A stretch of 64,000 nucleotides of DNA from Thermophagus sp052400625. Its GTDB lineage: Bacteria > Bacteroidota > Bacteroidia > Bacteroidales > Marinilabiliaceae. The stretch is taken from NCBI GenBank assembly GCA_052400625.1, contig JBQTGH010000010.1; one strand, given 5' to 3'. Under the pieces are notes generated by a model. The model searched no databases. It saw only the letters and a program-made list of their open reading frames with translations, and was not told the origin of the DNA. Below are positions 41,879-50,120 of this stretch, piece after piece. The translations under genes and the position numbers were made by a program. The stretch's first letter is position 1; every line of letters starts with the position of its first letter.

Positions 41879-42670
41879 CTAATTTTTATTGTGGTATTGT
41901 ACGATGCTTTTACTCATAAGCTCATATATTTTTTTTAGTGAGGGGTTATGCGACAATCGATCAAGATGTTTGTTCATGACAGATTGGTCGTTTCGTATGG
42001 CCGGTCCCGTTTGCGCTTCAACAGGAGGCATCGTCAAAATTTTCTGGGTGGTTTCTTTGATGAGAGGAGTGAGAAAGTCAAAAGAGAGATTGTTGTTTTC
42101 CAGTAAATCGGCTGATAGGGTGTAAAGGTGGTTGACGAAATTGCAGGACAGAACTGCTGCGATGTGCAACGTGGCCCTTAGGGCAGAGTCGGCTTTGGTT
42201 ACTTTGGTGGAGACCTTTGACGCCAGGAGTAGAAGCTTTTGTGTTGTTGTTGGATCGCTTCCTTCAACCAGAAGTGGCAACTCTTTATAATCGATGTCTC
42301 TTTTTTTACTGAGCGTTTGAAAAGGATAGAAAACGCCAAAGTGTTGGAATTGAGATAATGATTCCATGCCAATACTTCCCGCAGTGTGAACAATAATACC
42401 TTTATATGATGGCAACTGTTTTGTGATGCTATCTAGTGCATCGTCTGAAACGGAAATGATCCACAGGTCGGCATTGGAGTCTGCATTCTTCAGCTCAGTG
42501 ATGGGAACTGAACCTGTTAAATTGGCCAGTTCTCTGGCATGGGCTTGGTTACGTGAATAGATTTGCCGGATGGTTATACCGGCTTGAGTCATGGCTCGGC
42601 CAAGATGAGTGGCTACATTTCCGCTTCCGAATATGACTGCCGATGTGATGGGCGATGTTCTTTCTGTCAT
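41879..42670 (-). CDS. Rossmann-like DUF2520 protein
   Basis: A 263-residue NADP-binding-fold protein with a C-terminal DUF2520 helical domain. The N-terminal AVIFGSGNVATHLGRAMTQAG is a GxGxxA-type dinucleotide loop; ADLWIISVSDDALDSI and GIIVHTAGSIGMESLSQF follow the F420-dependent-oxidoreductase/ProC-like pattern. The C-terminal half (HIAAVLSCNFVNHLYTLSADLL … GPAIRNDQSVMNKHLDRL) is diagnostic of DUF2520. The reaction is unknown. It precedes the KdsC-like gene on the same strand by about 250 bp. Confidence 0.9.
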   Translation of the reverse strand: MTERTSPITSAVIFGSGNVATHLGRAMTQAGITIRQIYSRNQAHARELANLTGSVPITELKNADSNADLWIISVSDDALDSITKQLPSYKGIIVHTAGSIGMESLSQFQHFGVFYPFQTLSKKRDIDYKELPLLVEGSDPTTTQKLLLLASKVSTKVTKADSALRATLHIAAVLSCNFVNHLYTLSADLLENNNLSFDFLTPLIKETTQKILTMPPVEAQTGPAIRNDQSVMNKHLDRLSHNPSLKKIYELMSKSIVQYHNKN

Positions 42671-42799
42671 AGGACAGTATTTTATTGGTAACTTAATATG
42701 GGATCATAGTAATTGTTAGATGCCAAGTTTATAAGGTAATGGACTAAATATATTTGTCATCCTTTTGTCGGCAAAAAAGTATAAGACAAAAGTAATAAA

Positions 42800-42834
42800 T
42801 AAAAGAAAAGAGGCTGCCGATGCAGGCAGCCTCT
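42800..42834 (-). terminator. Terminator after the 69-residue charged protein gene
   Basis: AGAGGCTGCC / GGCAGCCTCT (10-bp perfect stem, 6-base loop, 42809–42834). On the minus strand it is followed by TTTCTTTTATT. It lies 26 bases after the stop at 42861. Confidence 0.9.
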
Positions 42835-42860
42835 CCTTGAAAATGGTTCATCTCTAATTT

Positions 42861-43070
42861 TTAATACAGGTCATCGTCATCTTCATAGAAGTCATCGAAG
42901 CCACTGTATTCTCTGTCGTTGAGCACAAGTTCATCAATGTCTTCCAACTCATCATAGATGGATGGTTTTCTTTCTCTTTTGCCCTTTTTGACTTTGACGC
43001 CTGATTTTTTTGGTTTTTCAAGAGCCTCAAATTCTTCTTTGTGCTTTTTAGGCAGCTTTTTGGATTTCAT
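42861..43070 (-). CDS. Small highly charged protein, unknown function
   Basis: A 69-residue protein with a basic N-terminal half (MKSKKLPKKHKEEFEAL … VKVKKGKRERK) and an acidic C-terminal half (DELEDIDELVLNDREYSGFDDFYEDDDDLY). No membrane segment or known motif. Small proteins with this basic-then-acidic plan recur in Bacteroidota, which together with the strong terminator right after it supports a real gene. The charge split suggests binding to nucleic acid or ribosomes, but that is only a guess. Confidence 0.7.
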   Translation of the reverse strand: MKSKKLPKKHKEEFEALEKPKKSGVKVKKGKRERKPSIYDELEDIDELVLNDREYSGFDDFYEDDDDLY

Positions 43071-43505
43071 GATTTAATTCAATTGTTAATTAACTAGAAT
43101 AATTAAAAAATCAATTTATAAAAAAACTCTGCTAAACGTTTAATGAAAAATTTTAAAAGAACATTCTTTTATGTTTGTATAAAATTTGTTTAAGTTGTTG
43201 GTTTAGTGTGATTTTTGTATGGCTGTTGGGATGCGTGTTCATATTCCTGAAGTTCACCGAATCACCGGGATTGGGAAAGAATATGAAGAGGCAATCTTAT
43301 TGGGTCATGGACGTTTCCTTTCATGAAACCAAAATAGTGATTTTTGATATGTCAAAATAAATGAAACAAAAAAAATAGGAAAAAAATGATTTGTTTTTAT
43401 GGTTTGTATTAAGTTGGTTTATAGTGTTTTGGTTTGTGTCGGGGTTGAGATTTATGCTATGGAAGACAAAAGTTGTACAAAAATGACATCTTTAAATAGC
43501 AATCT
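43071..43505. other. AT-rich intergenic stretch
   Basis: No convincing gene. Around 43170–43215 it resembles the tail of the leader element on the minus strand (AACTTAAACAAATTTTATAC), 100 bases upstream of the 69-residue gene. A 61-residue open frame on the plus strand (43175–43360) has no homology I recognise and is judged spurious. Confidence 0.5.
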
Positions 43506-44921
43506 TTAATCGTCAATCTTTCTGACCACCAGTTGTGCGGTGGAAAAGTCGGTTACGATGACGGGCTCATCCTTGTCTATAAATTCGTCCGAGGATCTGG
43601 CATCATAAATGACTCCATCCACTTCAACGCGACCGGAGGGGCGAAGAACCGTTACAGCACGGCCCGTTTTTCCGGTAAGATTTTTTATTCTGGTATCTAC
43701 ACTCACATAACCCTTATCGTTTTGTTGGGATGTCTGCAATGCTAGCTTCGAAAAAGGGCCTCCTGTTGAGGTAAGCAATTTCTGACTGAGCCAGAGGGAG
43801 AGAATGAAGCCGCCAAAAATGCCGCTAAATACGGTGGCGATAGCTGTTAGAAAAGAGTTGGAATCGACGGGTGAAAAGTCGAAGTCGACGTTGTTAAGCA
43901 AGCTGAGGATAAGACCTGTAAATGCTAAGATGATTCCCGAAATTCCAGTAATGCCAAATCCTGGAATGGCGAATATCTCTACCGCAATAAGTGCCAAGCC
44001 TATAATGAAAATAAGTATTTCCCAATTTGCCGCCAGACCATCAATGTAGAGCGGTGCAAAATAGAGAATGGCGGCAATAATTGACACTGCCAGCGGAAAT
44101 CCTATGCCGGGGGATTGAAGCTCAAAATATAATCCTCCGATAATGAGCAGTACCAGGATGCCTTGAAGAACCGGGCTGGTGACAATGCCTTTGATGCTGT
44201 CGTAAAAGGACGGTTTGTAGGTTTTTAGTTCGTAGGGTCGAAGCTTTAATAGCCCTAATACTTCTTCAACAGAATTGGCGGTGCCTTCGCAAAAACCATT
44301 TTCTATGGCTTCAAGAGCAGTGAAAGTCAAAACTTTACCGGAATCTATTACCCCCGGTATGGACACTCTTTCATCGACCATGGCTTCCGCAATTTGTGGG
44401 TCACGTTTCCATTTTATAATGGTGTCGGTGGCGGTAATAATGGTGTCTTTTCCATGCGCTTCGGCGGTTGCTCGGATGGTGGATCGCATATACGACTGAT
44501 ATTTGTCGGGCATTTCTTCCCCGCTTTGGTTGACGACGGTTGCTGCCCCGATATTTCCTCCGGGACGCATATATATGCTGTCGCAAGCAATGGAAATAAG
44601 GGCTCCGGCACTGGCCGCATTGTTGTCGATAAATACATGGACCGGGATTTTACTATTGAGAATTTTGGTTCGAATGGAGTCGGCAAAGATTACTTGTCCC
44701 CCGTAGGTGTTGAGATGGATCAATATGGCATCGGCTTCCATCTTTTCTGCTTCATCAAAAGCCTTATAGGTGTGTACCCAGCTGGTACTATTGATGTTGT
44801 TAAAGATGCGAAGCAGATACACCAGATTGGTTTCATTGTTTTCTTCATCGTTGGCTTCCGTACCATTGACAATGGGAAGCGTCATCACTGCCAGCAGAAG
44901 CATTAAAAATTTTTTCATCAT
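43506..44921 (-). CDS. NfeD-family membrane serine protease (ClpP-like)
   Basis: A 471-residue NfeD1b-type protein: signal peptide (FLMLLLAVMTLPIVNG), a Clp/crotonase-fold protease domain (about 33–235) with the nucleophile in FIDNNAASAGALIS (S104), four to five membrane helices (about 245–385), and a C-terminal OB-fold NfeD domain (GKTGRAVTVLRPSGRVEVDG). Members partner with stomatin/SPFH proteins in membrane quality control; no stomatin gene is next to it here. M2 (44918) is an equally good start. Confidence 0.92.
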   Translation of the reverse strand: MMKKFLMLLLAVMTLPIVNGTEANDEENNETNLVYLLRIFNNINSTSWVHTYKAFDEAEKMEADAILIHLNTYGGQVIFADSIRTKILNSKIPVHVFIDNNAASAGALISIACDSIYMRPGGNIGAATVVNQSGEEMPDKYQSYMRSTIRATAEAHGKDTIITATDTIIKWKRDPQIAEAMVDERVSIPGVIDSGKVLTFTALEAIENGFCEGTANSVEEVLGLLKLRPYELKTYKPSFYDSIKGIVTSPVLQGILVLLIIGGLYFELQSPGIGFPLAVSIIAAILYFAPLYIDGLAANWEILIFIIGLALIAVEIFAIPGFGITGISGIILAFTGLILSLLNNVDFDFSPVDSNSFLTAIATVFSGIFGGFILSLWLSQKLLTSTGGPFSKLALQTSQQNDKGYVSVDTRIKNLTGKTGRAVTVLRPSGRVEVDGVIYDARSSDEFIDKDEPVIVTDFSTAQLVVRKIDD

Positions 44922-45332
44922 CGTTTATGAGATAATTTGTTTAACAGGTTTGGGTAATTTATGAATTAATCCTCAAAAGTAAAACCGTTGACGTCGGAGG
45001 ATATCCAATAAAAGGGGTGGTTTCATATGTTATGTTTTCCTTATTTATCAATCTCCGATGCTTATCAAATATAGTTTTTTCATTTAAATTTAGCGACAAA
45101 TGCAATTTATTAAAATTAAAATATGACGCATTGCTTTGTCCGAGTTGGTGCAGAAATTTGATGTAACCCATTGTGGTATAAATTGAATTTGTTGAATGAA
45201 AGGATCAAAAAGGGCATTATTTTTTTATCCATGCAAATAGAAATATGGTTACATTTTTTCATAATTGGATTGCAACATTATTTTTGTAAAAAAAAAGGAA
45301 GCACCGGATTCCCGGATAAAAAGACATTATTT
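44922..45332. other. Divergent intergenic region nfeD/abgT
   Basis: No gene. The plus-strand frame is open from 45171, but the conserved AbgT protein begins at 45333, so 45171–45332 is treated as leader. No clear TAnnTTTG box was found in either direction. Confidence 0.5.
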
Positions 45333-46862
45333 ATGGAAAAGAATAATAAAAAGAGTTTTTTCGACCGGTTTTTGAATTTATTGGAAAGAGGAGGTAATGC
45401 TTTGCCGCATCCCGCCACTCTGTTTGGTCTCTTTGCCGTGATAGTATTGATTTTTTCGGCCATAGGATATTGGTTTGGGTGGTCGGTACAACATCCGGGG
45501 ACCGGTGAAACGGTTCGTGTGGTAAATCTTCTTAGCAAGGAAGGTTTAGCGATGATATTGGATGGGATGGTTGAGAATTATACCGGTTTTGCACCGCTTG
45601 GAATTGTGATGGTTGCGATGTTGGGTATCGGTATTGCCGAGTCGAGTGGTCTGATTGCTGCATTCATTCGCCTTTTAGTGTTGTCCTCACCTACGCGGCT
45701 GCTTTCTTTCGTGCTGGTTTTTTCAGGAATACTCTCCAATTTTGCCAGTGATATCGGTTATGTGTTGTTAATCCCCTTGGGCGGCATCATTTTTCAATCG
45801 GTAGGTCGTCATCCCATTGTGGGGATGGCAGCAGCCTTTGCGGGTGTTTCGGGAGGTTTTAGTGCCAATCTTATATTGGGAACGGTAGATCCTCTTTTGG
45901 CAGGACTCTCGCAGGAGGCGGCCCACATTATTGATCCCTCCTATGAAGTAAATCCTACGGCCAACTATTATTTTATGATTGCCTCTACGTTCCTGATCGC
46001 CATCTTGGGCACTTGGGTGACCGAGCGGATTGTTGCTCCTCGCTTTGGAAATTATTCGGGCCCTGCTATGGATGAAAAACTGGAACATTTGTCGCCCATT
46101 GAAAAGAAAGGACTACGCTGGAGTTTGGTAGTGCTCGCCTTTTGGGTTATTCTTATTTTGGTCGGGATACTACCCGAAAATGGAGTGCTACGGGGAAGTG
46201 ATGGGGGAATTCTTACTTCACCTATAATTCGCGGTATCATAGCCATCTTGTTTTTGATGGCCGGCACCATGGGCATCGTTTACGGGGCCGTATTAGGGAA
46301 ATTTCGTAACGACTCCGACGTGGCAAAAAGCATGGCTCAAAGCATGCAAACTCTGACAACCTATTTTGTGCTGGTCTTTTTTGCCGCCCAATTTGTTGCC
46401 TATTTCAAATGGAGTAATTTGGGGATTATCATCGCAGTGGATGGTGCCGAGGCACTGATGTCTGCCAATCTGGGGCTGATTCCTCTCATGTTGTTATTTG
46501 TTTTGTTGTCGGCTTCCATCAATATGCTGATGGGGAGTGCTTCGGCCAAGTGGGCCATTATGGCACCTGTATTTGTGCCGATGTTTATGTTGATGGGCTA
46601 TTCCCCCGAACTATCGCAGGCTGTATATCGAATCGGCGATTCCGTAACCAATCTTATTTCGCCCATGATGAGTTTCTTTGCCCTGATTATTGCCTATTTT
46701 AATAAGTATGACAAGCAGGCAGGTCTGGGAACGGTTATCGCCACCATGATCCCCTATACCATTGTTTTCTTCATTGGTTGGAGCTTGCTGCTGGTATTAT
46801 GGTTGCTGTTTGATATACCCCTGGGGCCGGGTGCCGGTTTGGAGTATTTATTGCCCAATTAA
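45333..46862 (+). CDS. AbgT-family transporter
   Basis: A 509-residue integral membrane transporter of the AbgT family, which includes p-aminobenzoyl-glutamate importers and sulfonamide exporters. The ATG at 45333 gives MEKNNKKSFFDRFLNLLERGGNALPHP, matching the family start; the 54-residue upstream extension is not conserved-looking. Diagnostic stretches are GIGIAESSGLIAAFIR, SNFASDIGYVLLIPLG, AAFAGVSGGFSANL, LMGSASAKWAIMAPVFVPM and SVTNLISPMMSFFALI, including hairpin-region motifs. Direction of transport cannot be decided. It overlaps the convergent YkgJ gene by 4 bp. Confidence 0.92.
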   Translation: MEKNNKKSFFDRFLNLLERGGNALPHPATLFGLFAVIVLIFSAIGYWFGWSVQHPGTGETVRVVNLLSKEGLAMILDGMVENYTGFAPLGIVMVAMLGIGIAESSGLIAAFIRLLVLSSPTRLLSFVLVFSGILSNFASDIGYVLLIPLGGIIFQSVGRHPIVGMAAAFAGVSGGFSANLILGTVDPLLAGLSQEAAHIIDPSYEVNPTANYYFMIASTFLIAILGTWVTERIVAPRFGNYSGPAMDEKLEHLSPIEKKGLRWSLVVLAFWVILILVGILPENGVLRGSDGGILTSPIIRGIIAILFLMAGTMGIVYGAVLGKFRNDSDVAKSMAQSMQTLTTYFVLVFFAAQFVAYFKWSNLGIIIAVDGAEALMSANLGLIPLMLLFVLLSASINMLMGSASAKWAIMAPVFVPMFMLMGYSPELSQAVYRIGDSVTNLISPMMSFFALIIAYFNKYDKQAGLGTVIATMIPYTIVFFIGWSLLLVLWLLFDIPLGPGAGLEYLLPN

Positions 46863-47578
46863 ATGGTGGATATTTCATCAAAAGGAAAACGATCATGAAT
46901 AGCTGCGCCCTCTAACCAGTCATTGGTCTTTTGGGGTGATTCCAGAAGTTTAAGCAGGATATGTTCGATTCTGTTTTCCTCAATTATGAGTCCCTGTTCA
47001 CGTAAGGCCTGGGCAAATCCTTGATTGAGTCGTCGCCCAGCTTTCAGAGGAAAGTCGAATAACGCAGGTACGGCTTTGGGATCCTTTGGACGTTCGTATT
47101 TGGCGATGCAGCTGTCTTTGCTGGAGGAGAGGTATATCCGACATGCGGTGGGACGCACCGGGTATACCATGCAGCGTCCCTTGTGTAAAAGAGGACACGG
47201 ATGACTGGTTTTCAATGCTTCAGAAGGTTTTAGGGGGCTTAGTCGTTTTTCTTTTTCTTTGGCCTTTTCTTTGACCGCTTCCATTCTGTCTTTTGCGTAA
47301 TGCTTTTTCAGGTAATCGACTAAAACGATCATTTCATGGGTCGAAGCAAATACGGCCTGGTTGCAGCACCAATGACATCCCATGTGGCAGTGCACCGGTT
47401 TTTTTTCACTTTCGCATCGTTGTGAAAAGGCATCGATCAGAAGGTCAATGTTATGGTATAACTCTCTGAGGCCTGCTTTAAGGTTAGAAAGTTCGTTTTT
47501 TATGGGATGAGCTTTCCCCAACCGGTTTCCATCGGTAAAGAAGATGGGTTCAAAGTTTTGAGGTTCTGGTTTTTCCAT
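46859..47578 (-). CDS. YkgJ-family cysteine cluster protein
   Basis: A 239-residue protein with the CxxxCxxC…C cluster of the YkgJ/CxxCxxCC zinc- or iron-binding family: CHMGCHWCCNQ at about 79–89 and CPLLHKGRCMVYPVRPTACRIY at about 132–153. The function of the family is unknown; a metal cofactor is likely. There is no signal peptide. It is convergent with abgT, sharing 4 bp at the stops. Confidence 0.88.
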   Translation of the reverse strand: MEKPEPQNFEPIFFTDGNRLGKAHPIKNELSNLKAGLRELYHNIDLLIDAFSQRCESEKKPVHCHMGCHWCCNQAVFASTHEMIVLVDYLKKHYAKDRMEAVKEKAKEKEKRLSPLKPSEALKTSHPCPLLHKGRCMVYPVRPTACRIYLSSSKDSCIAKYERPKDPKAVPALFDFPLKAGRRLNQGFAQALREQGLIIEENRIEHILLKLLESPQKTNDWLEGAAIHDRFPFDEISTI

Positions 47579-47943
47579 AATTCCTGATTGGTTACATTAA
47601 AAAAATACTGTTAATGCTGATTTTTAGAGACAATCACGAATTAGCCGGTATTTTTGTAGCCCCAAAATTTACAATTATATGTATAGAAAATCAAATCCAT
47701 GACGCCGTATAAGGTCGGATCATCTCAAAAGAGAGTCTTTAAATTTTTGTTTGGGGAGTTCCGTTAGATGGGCTAATTGGATACATTTTTCTGATGATTC
47801 GGGGGATGAGAAGATGGTTGTAAAAAATGGCTTTGACATATATGGTGGTATGATAAACAGTTAGTTATGGGGTTGGAATGTTTTTTAGTAATTGGAGGGA
47901 GCAACCCAAATGGGGGGTATTGGATGTTGTTTTAAGAGGATAT
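47579..47943. other. Intergenic, no recognised feature
   Basis: No gene, no terminator with a T tract and no repeat word was found. The promoter of the XRE/S24 regulator begins at 47944. Confidence 0.5.
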
Positions 47944-47989
47944 TTGCTCAATTGAGAGGATTATCTTATTTTTGGTTACAAAATAATCC
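47944..47989 (+). promoter_or_regulatory. Promoter and candidate operator of the XRE/S24 regulator
   Basis: TTG (47944–47946), 20 bases, TATTTTTG (47967–47974). An inverted repeat GGATTAT / ATAATCC (47958–47989) straddles the -7 box, and a 10-bp palindrome CTCAATTGAG (47947–47956) fills the spacer. The placement fits autorepression. Confidence 0.72.
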
Positions 47990-48011
47990 AATTAAAGATT
48001 AGTTTTTAATT

Positions 48012-48821
48012 ATGTGTTTTGCTGCCAATTTGAAATTACTACGCAAAAGGAAGGGCCTTACTCAACAGGACCTGGCCAATGCGTTGGGGATTAAACGTCC
48101 TACCCTGAACAACTACGAGAACAAGGTGTCCGGACCACCACTGGATGTGTTGACTCAACTGTCCGACTTTTTTGGCCTTTCCATGGATACTCTGGTGAGA
48201 GTCGATTTATCGAAACTAACCGGCTTTCAATTAAAGGAATTGGAAGAAGGCAATGACGTTTATGTGCGGGGCTCGCGACTGAGGGTTTTGACTTCCACCG
48301 TTGGGCCCGATAATGAGGAAAATATAGAGTTGGTTCCGGAAAAAGCCAAGGCCGGCTATTTAACCGGTTTTGGAGATCCGGAATACATTCGTTCTCTGCC
48401 GGTTTTCCGATTGCCCTTTCTGGACCGGGAAAAGAAATACCGAACTTTCCAAATCAGTGGCGATTCCATGTTGCCCATACCCGATGGAGCCTGGGTAACC
48501 GGTGAGTTTGTGCTCGACTGGCACACCATTAAATCGGGTGAAGCATGTATTATAGTGACCAGAGATGAGGGAATCTCTTTCAAGATTGTACAGAACAATA
48601 TTTCCGTCAATGGTACCCTTAAGTGCATCAGCCTAAATCCGGTTTATGATCCCTACGACCTTGCTGTTGAGGACGTAAGGGAGATCTGGCATTTTGTTCA
48701 TTATATCAGCGGAGAGTTGCCCGGTGGGAAAGTGGAAATGGAACATTTGGTGCGTTCCATTAATGTTATTCAGAAAGATGTTGGGAAATTAAAAGAACAC
48801 TTTTTAGGAAGAGAACAGTAA
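48012..48821 (+). CDS. XRE-family regulator with S24 (LexA-like) peptidase domain
   Basis: A 269-residue repressor: N-terminal HTH_3 domain (LLRKRKGLTQQDLANALGI … RPTLNNYENK, about 9–37) and a C-terminal S24 domain. The serine is in SGDSMLPIPDG (S152), the lysine probably K191 (GISFKIVQ), and a possible Ala-Gly cleavage site lies in KAKAGYL (A114–G115). This set is that of CI/LexA-like proteins that can self-cleave under stress. Isolated in the chromosome with no phage genes nearby, so it is a host regulator, possibly of a stress response. A terminator follows at 48887. Confidence 0.9.
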   Translation: MCFAANLKLLRKRKGLTQQDLANALGIKRPTLNNYENKVSGPPLDVLTQLSDFFGLSMDTLVRVDLSKLTGFQLKELEEGNDVYVRGSRLRVLTSTVGPDNEENIELVPEKAKAGYLTGFGDPEYIRSLPVFRLPFLDREKKYRTFQISGDSMLPIPDGAWVTGEFVLDWHTIKSGEACIIVTRDEGISFKIVQNNISVNGTLKCISLNPVYDPYDLAVEDVREIWHFVHYISGELPGGKVEMEHLVRSINVIQKDVGKLKEHFLGREQ

Positions 48822-48886
48822 TAATGGTTTTGAGAGACAAAGCAGCTTTAGTCTTTTGGATTGAATAGTATCTTGTAGTTTTTAAG

Positions 48887-48926
48887 CGCAACGAATGGTC
48901 TAATCTACCATCATTGCGTTTTTTTT
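48887..48926 (+). terminator. Terminator after the XRE/S24 gene
   Basis: CGCAACGAATGGT / ACCATCATTGCG with one bulge, then eight T residues. Confidence 0.88.
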
Positions 48927-48964
48927 ATGAGCTTTCAAGCGTTAAAAGAATAAACCTTTTTGGC

Positions 48965-48972
48965 TATCTTTG
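48965..48972 (+). promoter_or_regulatory. -7 box of the men operon
   Basis: TATCTTTG 24 bases before the TTG start of menF. No TTG -33 element at the expected distance. Confidence 0.55.
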
Positions 48973-48995
48973 CGTTTCTCTCGAAAAGGTGAAAA

Positions 48996-50120
48996 TTGGA
49001 TAATTTTGACAATATAAACAGTATAACAGATTGGCTATCCGGGTGCTTGGTTGAGCATCAGCCCTTTGTGGTATATCGGTTTCCGGGTGAAAAAAAAGGG
49101 CATGTCTTTCGGATCGGTAAGATGGAGAGGGTAGATGTCAATCATTTTTCGACCGAACATTTTAATGGTTCTTTCTTGGTAGCTCCTTTTTATTTATCGG
49201 GAGGGGCTTATCTTCTTTGGCCTGAAGAAGAAAAATCTTTTGAGCTGGAGAGTAAAAATTTTAAAATTGAGGGCAACGGCATTATAGAATTGGGTGCAGA
49301 AGCCGGCAGTGTAAGGGACGGGTATCGCCGTTCTTTTTCAATTGTTAAAGAGGCATTGGAAACGAATTTTGCTGAAAAAGTAGTGCTAGCCCGCAGGATG
49401 GAAGTCTCCGGTATTTCTGCAAAATTACTTCCGGAAGTTTTTGAAACCTTGTGTTATCATAGCCCAAATGCTTTTGTCTATTTTTTTGATCATCCCACTC
49501 TCGGACGATGGATGGGGGCCAGTCCCGAGAACTTTCTCGGTAAACATGGAAATGAATATACCACTGTAGCATTGGCTGCCACCCGGGCAAAGGGTCAACC
49601 ATCGGAAGCCTGGAATTTTAAAGAGTTGGAAGAGCAAGGCTTTGTTTCCCGTTTTATTGATAAGATCTTGAATGATTTTGGTGCGGCCGACGTCAGTAAA
49701 AACGGGCCGGAACCAATCAGGGCCGGCCAAGTGATTCATCTTCGCACTTCATACCGTTTCAATGCAGATCTGAAAGGTGCAGAGACAGGACGCCTCCTTA
49801 ATTCACTGCATCCGACCCCTGCCGTGGGCGGGTTCCCTAAAGACAAAGCACTTGATGTAATACAGCGGGCCGAACCGTTTGATCGTCGTTTTTATAGTGG
49901 TTTCCTGGGACCTGTTTTCTCTGGTGGCTTTCGTTTTTTTGTCAATATTCGATCGATGCAGTTGGAAGGTGAAAAGGCTGTTTTATACCTTGGTGGAGGT
50001 ATTACTCGAGAATCCGTTGAATCGTCTGAATGGGAAGAGACCCGCCTGAAATCCAGAACCCTTCTGTCAGTCCTTCAGTCTGTAAAACAAAATCATTGCA
50101 ATGAGTCTATCCATCTCTGA
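48996..50120 (+). CDS. menF: Isochorismate synthase
   Basis: A 374-residue chorismate-utilising enzyme catalysing chorismate to isochorismate, first committed step of menaquinone synthesis. The C-terminal active-site blocks are clear: FAEKVVLARRMEV, MGASPENFLGK, VALAATRAKGQ, LHPTPAVGGFPK, AEPFDRRFYSGFLG and YLGGGITRESVESSEWEET with the metal-binding glutamates. No ATG suits the start; TTG at 48996 (DNFDNINSITDWLSG) follows a -7 box at a sensible distance and gives the usual length, while the next ATG would lose about 43 residues. It overlaps menD by 20 bp. Confidence 0.92.
   Translation: MDNFDNINSITDWLSGCLVEHQPFVVYRFPGEKKGHVFRIGKMERVDVNHFSTEHFNGSFLVAPFYLSGGAYLLWPEEEKSFELESKNFKIEGNGIIELGAEAGSVRDGYRRSFSIVKEALETNFAEKVVLARRMEVSGISAKLLPEVFETLCYHSPNAFVYFFDHPTLGRWMGASPENFLGKHGNEYTTVALAATRAKGQPSEAWNFKELEEQGFVSRFIDKILNDFGAADVSKNGPEPIRAGQVIHLRTSYRFNADLKGAETGRLLNSLHPTPAVGGFPKDKALDVIQRAEPFDRRFYSGFLGPVFSGGFRFFVNIRSMQLEGEKAVLYLGGGITRESVESSEWEETRLKSRTLLSVLQSVKQNHCNESIHL

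Noticed and set aside
43175..43360. 61-codon plus-strand frame
   Set aside because: AT-rich gap, no homology recognised, overlaps a leader-tail-like sequence.
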